Assembly: GCF_002846395.1 (NCBI RefSeq)
Contig: NZ_PJMU01000003.1
Location: 991,410 to 1,055,409, forward strand
DNA length: 64,000 nt
Source of the DNA: Pontibacter ramchanderi
GTDB taxonomy: Bacteria > Bacteroidota > Bacteroidia > Cytophagales > Hymenobacteraceae
Direction of reading: 5' to 3'
Shown here piece after piece: positions 36,975 through 45,133 of this stretch. Under the pieces are notes generated by a model, which saw only the letters and a program-made list of their open reading frames with translations, was not told the DNA's origin and made no database searches. Position 1 is the stretch's first letter; the number at the start of each line of letters is the position of its first letter. Both the position numbers and the translations under genes were made by a program.

Positions 36975-39900
36975 TTGATCTGGAAAAGTAAAAAAAACAG
37001 CCTGCTGTTTGCAACGGTTGCTGCTATCACTATGCTGGCATGGTGGTCGCAGGCCGCAGCATTACGCTCGCACAACAGGTATAGCACGCTTATTTTTTCA
37101 GATTTTTTCGCTCAGGATACCATTCCGCGCGATTCTTCCCGCCTGCAACCCTATATTCCGAGCCGCCGCCCGACCTTTACGCCCACCGACCGGTTGGGCA
37201 GTCCGTTTGGAACCCGCTCCGGATCCTCTCCCCTGCTGCTGGGCCAGCCTTCCAATATCGAACTGGAGATACAGCTCGACGATAGCCTGCGCCAGTACAA
37301 CATAAACGAGCGCATGGGCGAGTTGAATTACCGCCTGCCCTCCACCATGTCGTGGGAGGAGTACTCGCGCTACCAGCGCCAGCAGTCCATTCGTGACTAT
37401 TGGCGCACCAAATCAGCCGGTTTGGATGGCGAAAGTGTGGTAAGCGGACGCCGGCTTATTCCTAAGATCTACATTAGTCCGGTGTTCGACCGTGTGTTCG
37501 GCGGCAATTTTGTCGATATCCAGCCGAACGGAAACGTCAACCTGAAGTTCGGTGCCCGCTTCAACCGCAACGAAAACCCTTCTATACCGCTCCGCCAGCA
37601 GCGCACCGGCGACTTTGACTTCGATCAGAACATCTCGCTCAACCTGGTGGGTAAGATCGGGGAGAAAATGCGCCTCAACTTTAACTGGGACAACAACGCC
37701 AACTTCGAGTTCGAAAACAACATGAAGCTGGACTATACCGGCTTTGAAGAAGAGATCATCCGCAAGGTAGAGGCCGGTAATGTGAGTCTGCCACTGAATA
37801 ATTCCCTGATAACGGGCGCTCAGAATCTGTTCGGGGTAAAGACCCAACTCCAGTTTGGCAGACTGGGCGTGACAACGATTGCCGCTAACGTGCGGGGACG
37901 CAACGACGAAGTGGTGATTCAGAATGGGGCGCAGAACAAGCCGTTTGAGATACGGGCCGACAATTACGACCGGGACCGTCATTTCTTCCTGTCGCAGTTC
38001 TTCCGGGGCCGTTATGACAGAACGCTGCAGAACCTCCCGCTGGTGAACTCCGGCATCGTGATCCGCCGCCTGGAACTGTATGTGACCAACAACAACCGCA
38101 GCACCGAGAACTTACGCAACATGGTGGCTTACATGGATTTGGGTGAAGCAGACCCATTCCGGAACCAGTTTGAGCGCAACCCGATTGCCCCGGCCAGCAA
38201 CAATGCCAACACACTCTACGGTCTGATTGCCAACAACCCAAGCGCCCGCAATAACGACCAGGTGGACTCATACCTGAACAGCCTAGGCCTGCAGAAAGCC
38301 ATTGACTTTGAGCATGTGCGTGCCCGCCGCCTGGACCCGCGCGAGTATAAGTTCAACCCACAGCTCGGCTACATCTCCCTCACCACGGCCCTGCTGCCCG
38401 ACCAGGTGCTGGGCGTGGCTTTTGAGTATACCTACAACGGCCAGACCTATAAGGTAGGTGAGTTGATGGAGGATTACCAGAACCTGCGCGACGACCAGGT
38501 GATCCACATGAAGTTGCTGAAGGCGACCAACCCGGCACTGGACTACCCGACCTGGGACCTGATGATGAAGAACGTCTACAGCTTAGACGCAACCCAGGTA
38601 AACCGCCAGAATTTCCAGCTGCAGATCGTTTACAAAGACGATGAAACGGGCGTCGACATCACCAGTCTGAAAGAGCCGAGCCCGATTCAGAACATTCCGC
38701 TGATTGAGGTGCTCAACCTGGATAATGTCAACACAAACAACGACAAGCCCCGCGACGGCAACTTCGACTTTCTGGAAGGTATAACCATCGACCCGGAGAC
38801 AGGACGCATCATCTTCCCGGTAGTAGAACCGTTTGGCTCATACCTGGCCAGCCAGTTTGAGGGGCGGCAGGATTTGATAGAGCGCTACGTGTTCCAGGAA
38901 CTTTACGAACAGACACAGACGGATGCGCAGCAAAACACCCTGAAGGCGAAATTCTTCCTGAAGGGCCGCTTCCAGGCCAGTTCAACGGACGAGATCATGC
39001 TGCCAGGCTTCCGCATTGCTGAGGGCTCTGTGGCGGTATACTCCGGTGGCACACGACTGGAGGAAGGCACCGACTACCAGGTATTCTATGACCTGGGCCG
39101 TATCAAGATCCTGAACCCGAGTTACATTGCCTCAGCCAGCGACCTGCGCGTGACCTACGAAAAGGCCGAGTTGCTCAACATCCAGCCCCGTACCCTATTG
39201 GGCGCCCGCTTCGACTACCGCGTCAACAACGATTTGAACCTGGGTGGTACAGTGCTGCATTTGAACGAAAGGCCCTACATCAACCGCGTGAGCATCGGCG
39301 ACGAGCCAACCAATAACACCATCTATGGTCTGGATGTGAACTTCAACCGTGAGTCGCGTTTCCTGACCAAGATGACGGACATGATCCCGTTCATCCAGAC
39401 CAAAGTACCATCGAGCGTGACCTTTAGTGGGGAGTTCGCGCACCTGGTGCCATCTGCCTCCAAGTCGCCGGTAAACGAAGACGGTACCTCATACCTGGAT
39501 GACTTCGAGGGAGCCGAAACCCCCTTCAGCCTTGGCGGCTTTAACAACACCACCTGGCGTCTGGCGGCCACTCCTGCCCCACTAGCGCAGGGTACCGGTC
39601 TCGAGTATGCCTACAACCGTGCTCGTGTGGCCTGGTATACCATCGACCAGATCTTTTACCGCGACAGTGAAGGCCTGCGCCCAAGCAACATCAACGACGA
39701 GGAGCTCGCGAATCACTATGTACGCCCTGTGCCTCGTTACGAGGTGTTCCCGGGCCGCGACCGGGAGATCGCCAACGCCTACGAATATACCTTCGACATG
39801 GCCTACTACCCACGGGAGCGCGGACAGTACAACTACAACCCGAACCTGGATGGGCAGGGCAGGCTGCAAAATGACCCGCGCAAGAACTGGGGCGGTATCA

Positions 39901-42900
39901 GCCGCGAGATTACCTTCGACACCGACTTCGACAACGCCAACGTGGAGTATGTAGAGTTCTGGTTAATGGACCCTTTCCTGACCGGACCGAGAGGACGCAA
40001 GGATGAAAACGGGAACCCGATTACGAGCAACGAAGGCGGCGAGCTGGTGATCAACCTGGGTAACGTGTCTGAGGATATTCTAAAAGACAACCGCTACGCT
40101 TTCGAAAACGGCCTGCCGACCTCTGCTACCGACAACCAGAACATGCAAACCACTGAGTGGGGCCGCGTAACCACCCAGCAATTCCTGACAGATGCCTTCT
40201 CGGCAGTGCCCGGGGCAAGAGGTTTCCAGGACATTGGTTTGGACGGCCTGGGCGACAACGCGGAGCGCGAGTTCTTCCAGAACACCTTCCTGGGCCGTAT
40301 ACCTGGCGGCGCACCGCAGTCTGTGCTGTCTGACCCTTCGGCCGACAACTTCCTGCACCACCTCGACGCGGCCTACGACCAACAAAATGCCGGTATATTG
40401 GAGCGTTACAAGCGTTTCAATGGTATGGAGGGTAACTCGCCGGAGCAGAGCCGCTTCTCTAACTATGCCTTCCCGGACAAAGAAGACCTGAACCGCGATA
40501 ACGTGATCAGCGACCTGGAGCAGTATTACGAGTATAAAATCCGACTGCAGCCGGGCGGTATGAGCGTAGGCGAGAACTACATCGTAGACAAGATCGTGGA
40601 TACCAAGACCGGTGAGGACGTAACCTGGTACCAGTTCCGTGTGCCGGTGCGCCAGCCGACGGGTAACGTAGGCAACATCAGTGGCTTCAAGTCGATCCGC
40701 TTCATGCGCATGTACATGACCGAGTTTGCCGACCCGGTGGTGCTCCGCTTTGTGCAGTTCCAGTTTGTGGCCAACCAGTGGCGTACTTTCCTGCAACCTA
40801 TCACCGACGGCAACCCTTGCCTGAACTGTACCGACGACGCCCGCTCCTTTACTGTGTCGACGGTGAACGTGGAAGAAAACGGCGAAAACGCCAAAGATGA
40901 AACGATCATCCCTTATGTGATGCCGCCAGGTATAGAGCGCCTCCGCGACTATGCCGCTACCAACAACCGACGCCAGAACGAACAGGCCATGCAGCTGTGC
41001 GTGGAAGATCTGAAAGACTCCTTCTCCAAGGCCGTGTACAAGAACCTAAGCATTGACATGCTGATCTATAAGCGTCTCAAGCTGTTCCTGCACGCCCAAT
41101 CACGCGACCCGAACACCCGCGACGACGATGTGCAGGCCTTTGTGCGCATCGGTACGGACTATACCCAGAACTACTACGAGTACGTGGTGCCGCTCAAGCT
41201 AACGCCACCGGGCACAAAATCACGCGAAGGTATCTGGTTGGCCGAGAACGAGATTGACGTTGCCCTGGAGGATTTTGTGAACGCCAAAGTGGAGCGAAAC
41301 CGAATTGCAGGAGGCTGGGATAACCGGCGCCCTTACGAGGTGATGCTGCCAGGCGGTAAGATGATTCGCGTAGTGGGTAACCCGGATTTCAGTGAGGTGC
41401 AAAGCGTGATGATCGGTTTGCGCAACCCGACTGTGCCCGGCGAGGATGCCCGTCCGCAATCGGTTTGCGTGTGGGTGAACGAGCTGCGCGTAACCGACTT
41501 TAGAAACAACTCCGGCTGGGCCGCCAACGCCCGCCTCAACACCAAACTGGCCGACTTCGCCAACATTACGGCAACAGGCAGCTATACCACCATTGGTTTC
41601 GGCGCCCTGCAGCAGAAGATCGCGCAGCGTGCCCGCGAGAACACCGCCGTGTTTGATGTGAGCGCCAACATTGTGGCTGATAAGTTCCTGCCCGAAAAAT
41701 TGGGCATCAAAGTGCCGGTGTCGGTGCAATATGGCACCATGAACAGCGCTCCGCAGTTTGACCCGCTCGACAAGGATGTGCCGCTGGAGCAGTCGCTGAC
41801 CAGGTATGAGACAAACGAAACGCAGCGGGAGTACCGGCGCGAGGTGAGTACCCGCGAAACCCGGAAAAGCGTGAGCTTGCTGAACGTACGGAAAGAACGG
41901 ACCAACCCGGAGGCCAAGGTGCGCCCGTACGACGTGGAGAACCTGTCGTTCTCGTACTCTTACGCCGAGCGCCTGTTCACCAACATCGAGACGGACCGCG
42001 ACTTTACCCGCACCTATACCGGAGCGGTGGCCTATACCTATACCAACACACCGCGCAACTACGAGTTCTTCTCTAAGAGTGAGTCGCTGAAGTCGCCATA
42101 CCTGCGCCTGATCAAAGACCTGAACTTCACGCCGCTTCCGAGCCGTTTCGCCTTCCGCGCCGACCTCGACCGCAGGTATAACGAGACCTTCCTGCAGCGT
42201 CGCGACCCAGGTTCAGGCCTGATCACCTCCAGAGGTATAGAGCCGACGTTCCAGAAGTACTTCTTCTTTAACCGCATCTACGACCTGAAGTGGGATATCA
42301 GCAAGAGCCTGTCGCTGGACTATACGGCTACCAACCGCGCCGTGGTGGACGAGCCGGACTACCGCATCAACCGCGATGTGGATTCGCTCAGGTATAAGAA
42401 TAAAGTGATCTGGGATAACCTGCGCAACTTCGGCCGCAACACGAACTACAACCAACTGATCGCCGCCAACTACAAGGTGCCGTTCGAGAAATTTCCGCTT
42501 ACCGACTGGCTGGGCGCCGAAACCCGCTACGCCGTTACCTACATCTGGACGGCCGGTTCTACCGCCCTGAACCAGGATGCGCCTTTCCGCTTGGGTAACA
42601 CAGCTGAGAACAGCACCGAGTTTAGCGTGAACGGCCGGTTTGACATGGTGAAGCTTTACAACAAGGTGAAGTTCCTGAAGGAGGTGAACAGCCCATCGCA
42701 GCCGCAAGGCGCTCCACCGGTACCGGCACCGGGCGATACCGTTACCCGAAAGCAATCGGACATGAAACTCGCCAAGGGACTGGCGCGCTTCCTGATGATG
42801 ACCCGCTCGGTGAACTTCACTTACCTGCAAAACCGCGGCACCATGATGCCAGGCTATTTGCCGCGCACCAAGATGTTCGGCTTCGACGATGGTTTCGATG

Positions 42901-44162
42901 CACCGGGGCTTCCGTTTATACTAGGCCGTCAGTACGACCTCGATGAGCTCTATAACCGCGCTTACAACAACGGGTGGTATACCGATAGCAGCCAGTATTT
43001 GAACACGCCGTTCAGCGGCATCAACACTGAGACCTTTACGGCAAGAGCGAACATGGAGCCGTTCCGCAACTTTAACCTGCAGCTCGATGCCCGCCGCAAC
43101 ATGTCTGAAATACAGGAGGTGTTTTACCGCAAGCAGTTCGACGACCTTGGCAACATCGGCACCGTAAACGAGCGCCAAAACCCGATCAACACCGGCTCTT
43201 TCAGCACCTCGTTCTTTGCACTGGGCACCATGTTTGAGTCTACTTCAGGAGGTACTTCGGAGGCGTTCGACAACTTTATCCGCAACCGTTACGAGATACG
43301 TGAGCGCCTCACCAATGCCAATGCGGCCGCTGGCGACTCAGGCTACACCCTGAACTCACAGGATGTGTTACTGCAGTCGTTCCTGTACGCTTACCAGGGG
43401 CGCGATGCCAGTGGCTTTAAGGCCAGCGGCGGTAACCCGTTCAAGCGACTGCCTATACCTAACTGGCGCATCGACTACAACGGCCTGTCGCAGCTGGCAT
43501 TCTTCAAGCGCTGGTTCAACCAGGTAAACCTCACGCACTCCTACAACTCCACCTACAACGTGACAAGCTTCACGACCTCGCTGGCATACGACAACAACCC
43601 AGGCGACTACCCTACCCGTACCAACGAGTTTGGGCAGCTGATTCCGTTCTACATCGTCAACCAGCTCACAGTGCAGGAGCGTCTGGAACTGCTTGGCGTA
43701 AACTTCCGGACCAACACCAACCTGACGGGCCGCCTAGGCTACAGGATTGAGCGGAACCTGTCGCTGAACCTCACCAATGCCCAGGTAACCGAAACCAACG
43801 TGAAGGACTATACCTTTGGCTTCGGGTACGCCACCACCAACTTCCGTATACCTTTCCGGATAGGCGGTGAGCGCCGCACACTGGAGAATGAATTGACCAT
43901 GCGCATGGACATGTCGGTGCGGGATAACATGACTGTGCAGCGGGCCATTGCACTAGACGAACAGGGCAATGAAGTTAGCTACAATCAGATTACCAATGGC
44001 ACCCGTCAACTACAACTGCGCCCAACCATAGACTATGTGCTAAGCCAGCGCGTGAACATCCAGTTTTACCTGCTGCGCACTGTTTCTGACCCACAGATAT
44101 CTACATCATTCAAGAATAGTGTGACAGAAGGTGGAGTACAGTTACGTGTTAGCCTGCAATAG
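36975..44162 (+). CDS. sprA: T9SS outer-membrane translocon SprA (Sov)
   Basis: 2395 residues. It forms the giant single-chain barrel of the type IX secretion system, through which folded cargo crosses the outer membrane; in flavobacteria it is also needed for gliding. The start is a TTG at 36975 followed by a membrane anchor/signal (LLFATVAAITMLAWW). SprA-type phrases include SYLDDFEGAETPFSLGGFNN (within the limit) near residue 835, many beta strands, the plug-like acidic repeats, and a barrel-like end (GVQLRVSLQ). Context ruvA-sprA-gcvH is the usual one. No frameshift visible. Confidence 0.96.
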   Translation: MIWKSKKNSLLFATVAAITMLAWWSQAAALRSHNRYSTLIFSDFFAQDTIPRDSSRLQPYIPSRRPTFTPTDRLGSPFGTRSGSSPLLLGQPSNIELEIQLDDSLRQYNINERMGELNYRLPSTMSWEEYSRYQRQQSIRDYWRTKSAGLDGESVVSGRRLIPKIYISPVFDRVFGGNFVDIQPNGNVNLKFGARFNRNENPSIPLRQQRTGDFDFDQNISLNLVGKIGEKMRLNFNWDNNANFEFENNMKLDYTGFEEEIIRKVEAGNVSLPLNNSLITGAQNLFGVKTQLQFGRLGVTTIAANVRGRNDEVVIQNGAQNKPFEIRADNYDRDRHFFLSQFFRGRYDRTLQNLPLVNSGIVIRRLELYVTNNNRSTENLRNMVAYMDLGEADPFRNQFERNPIAPASNNANTLYGLIANNPSARNNDQVDSYLNSLGLQKAIDFEHVRARRLDPREYKFNPQLGYISLTTALLPDQVLGVAFEYTYNGQTYKVGELMEDYQNLRDDQVIHMKLLKATNPALDYPTWDLMMKNVYSLDATQVNRQNFQLQIVYKDDETGVDITSLKEPSPIQNIPLIEVLNLDNVNTNNDKPRDGNFDFLEGITIDPETGRIIFPVVEPFGSYLASQFEGRQDLIERYVFQELYEQTQTDAQQNTLKAKFFLKGRFQASSTDEIMLPGFRIAEGSVAVYSGGTRLEEGTDYQVFYDLGRIKILNPSYIASASDLRVTYEKAELLNIQPRTLLGARFDYRVNNDLNLGGTVLHLNERPYINRVSIGDEPTNNTIYGLDVNFNRESRFLTKMTDMIPFIQTKVPSSVTFSGEFAHLVPSASKSPVNEDGTSYLDDFEGAETPFSLGGFNNTTWRLAATPAPLAQGTGLEYAYNRARVAWYTIDQIFYRDSEGLRPSNINDEELANHYVRPVPRYEVFPGRDREIANAYEYTFDMAYYPRERGQYNYNPNLDGQGRLQNDPRKNWGGISREITFDTDFDNANVEYVEFWLMDPFLTGPRGRKDENGNPITSNEGGELVINLGNVSEDILKDNRYAFENGLPTSATDNQNMQTTEWGRVTTQQFLTDAFSAVPGARGFQDIGLDGLGDNAEREFFQNTFLGRIPGGAPQSVLSDPSADNFLHHLDAAYDQQNAGILERYKRFNGMEGNSPEQSRFSNYAFPDKEDLNRDNVISDLEQYYEYKIRLQPGGMSVGENYIVDKIVDTKTGEDVTWYQFRVPVRQPTGNVGNISGFKSIRFMRMYMTEFADPVVLRFVQFQFVANQWRTFLQPITDGNPCLNCTDDARSFTVSTVNVEENGENAKDETIIPYVMPPGIERLRDYAATNNRRQNEQAMQLCVEDLKDSFSKAVYKNLSIDMLIYKRLKLFLHAQSRDPNTRDDDVQAFVRIGTDYTQNYYEYVVPLKLTPPGTKSREGIWLAENEIDVALEDFVNAKVERNRIAGGWDNRRPYEVMLPGGKMIRVVGNPDFSEVQSVMIGLRNPTVPGEDARPQSVCVWVNELRVTDFRNNSGWAANARLNTKLADFANITATGSYTTIGFGALQQKIAQRARENTAVFDVSANIVADKFLPEKLGIKVPVSVQYGTMNSAPQFDPLDKDVPLEQSLTRYETNETQREYRREVSTRETRKSVSLLNVRKERTNPEAKVRPYDVENLSFSYSYAERLFTNIETDRDFTRTYTGAVAYTYTNTPRNYEFFSKSESLKSPYLRLIKDLNFTPLPSRFAFRADLDRRYNETFLQRRDPGSGLITSRGIEPTFQKYFFFNRIYDLKWDISKSLSLDYTATNRAVVDEPDYRINRDVDSLRYKNKVIWDNLRNFGRNTNYNQLIAANYKVPFEKFPLTDWLGAETRYAVTYIWTAGSTALNQDAPFRLGNTAENSTEFSVNGRFDMVKLYNKVKFLKEVNSPSQPQGAPPVPAPGDTVTRKQSDMKLAKGLARFLMMTRSVNFTYLQNRGTMMPGYLPRTKMFGFDDGFDAPGLPFILGRQYDLDELYNRAYNNGWYTDSSQYLNTPFSGINTETFTARANMEPFRNFNLQLDARRNMSEIQEVFYRKQFDDLGNIGTVNERQNPINTGSFSTSFFALGTMFESTSGGTSEAFDNFIRNRYEIRERLTNANAAAGDSGYTLNSQDVLLQSFLYAYQGRDASGFKASGGNPFKRLPIPNWRIDYNGLSQLAFFKRWFNQVNLTHSYNSTYNVTSFTTSLAYDNNPGDYPTRTNEFGQLIPFYIVNQLTVQERLELLGVNFRTNTNLTGRLGYRIERNLSLNLTNAQVTETNVKDYTFGFGYATTNFRIPFRIGGERRTLENELTMRMDMSVRDNMTVQRAIALDEQGNEVSYNQITNGTRQLQLRPTIDYVLSQRVNIQFYLLRTVSDPQISTSFKNSVTEGGVQLRVSLQ

Positions 44163-44185
44163 TTTTTTCATTGCGAAAAAGACCG

Positions 44186-44193
44186 TATTTTTG
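44186..44193 (+). promoter_or_regulatory. -7 box upstream of gcvH
   Basis: TATTTTTG matches TAnnTTTG, 28 bp before the gcvH start. The upstream -33 is not clear, so gcvH may also be read from the sprA transcript. Confidence 0.45.
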
Positions 44194-44220
44194 GACATCA
44201 TTTAACCCAAAGCAAGAGAT

Positions 44221-44601
44221 ATGAATTTACCTGACAACCTCAAGTATACCAAAGACCACGAGTGGGTGCGCGTAGAAGGCGACGTAGCTTACATTGGCAT
44301 CACTGACTTCGCGCAGAGCGAGCTGGGCGACATCGTGTATGTGGACATCGACACGGTGGACAAGGAAATCAGCCAGAACGATGTGTTTGGTACAGTAGAA
44401 GCTGTAAAAACGGTTTCTGACCTGTTCAGCCCACTGAGCGGTACGGTGCTCGAGTTCAACGAGAAGCTGGACGGCAGCCCTGAGCTGGTAAACTCTGATC
44501 CTTATGGCGATGGCTGGATCATCAAACTATCTATCAACGACGCAAGCGAAGTCGAAGGCCTGTTGACGGCTGAAGGCTACCGCGAAGTAATCGGTCAGTA
44601 A
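44221..44601 (+). CDS. gcvH: Glycine cleavage system H protein
   Basis: 126 residues. Lipoylated carrier that shuttles the aminomethyl group between the P, T and L proteins. The lipoyl lysine is Lys63 in [29 protein letters not shown] is the standard N-terminal motif and [13 protein letters not shown] follows. The other gcv genes are not in this window. Confidence 0.96.
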   Translation: MNLPDNLKYTKDHEWVRVEGDVAYIGITDFAQSELGDIVYVDIDTVDKEISQNDVFGTVEAVKTVSDLFSPLSGTVLEFNEKLDGSPELVNSDPYGDGWIIKLSINDASEVEGLLTAEGYREVIGQ

Positions 44602-44623
44602 GTTTGCAAGTATAGAGGCAGGT

Positions 44624-44998
44624 TTGATCCTACGGTATAATTTCTTTACCCTCATTTGGGCAGCAGTGATCATGGTATTGACGCTGCTGCCCTCCTCTTC
44701 TATGCCCTCCCTTTCCATTTGGGAGATCTTCTCGTTCGATTCGTTTGCGCACGCCTTTATGTTTGCCGTGCTCACCTACCTGCTGGTGGTGGGGCTCAAA
44801 AAGCAGTATACCTATCCGCGGGTGAAACACTTTGCCATCCGTACCTCTTTCTTCGTGAGCTCCATGTTCGGCATCGCCATTGAGCTTCTGCAGCACTTTT
44901 TTATACCTGGCCGCCAGGGCGATATCGTAGACGTGCTAAGCAACACAATTGGCTGCATCCTGGGCATCCTGCTCTTCAAGTGGATCTACAAAATGTAG
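44624..44998 (+). CDS. VanZ-family membrane protein
   Basis: 124 residues with four predicted membrane helices. VanZ-like core: FDSFAHAFMFAVLTYLLVVGL, then IAIELLQHFFIPGRQGDIVDVLSN and a final GCILGILLFKW. VanZ itself confers low-level teicoplanin resistance, but most family members have unknown function. The start is a TTG at 44624 preceded by a good Shine-Dalgarno-like aggcagg, which supports it over the downstream ATG at 44670. Lies 22 bp after gcvH. Confidence 0.85.
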   Translation: MILRYNFFTLIWAAVIMVLTLLPSSSMPSLSIWEIFSFDSFAHAFMFAVLTYLLVVGLKKQYTYPRVKHFAIRTSFFVSSMFGIAIELLQHFFIPGRQGDIVDVLSNTIGCILGILLFKWIYKM

Positions 44999-45133
44999 AC
45001 CTCCATTAGATTCCCTCCCATCTATTTTCTTGTTCAAACACAGGTATAACCCTGATTTTCAGCAGATCAGCCTCCATTAGCTATTGCCTATATGCGGTCT
45101 ATTGAGTAGCTTTAGTGCTATTCTGTGTTCCTT

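Noticed and set aside
40080..40796. 238-codon minus-strand frame inside sprA
   Set aside because: An antisense shadow within an intact 2395-residue SprA; no known family.
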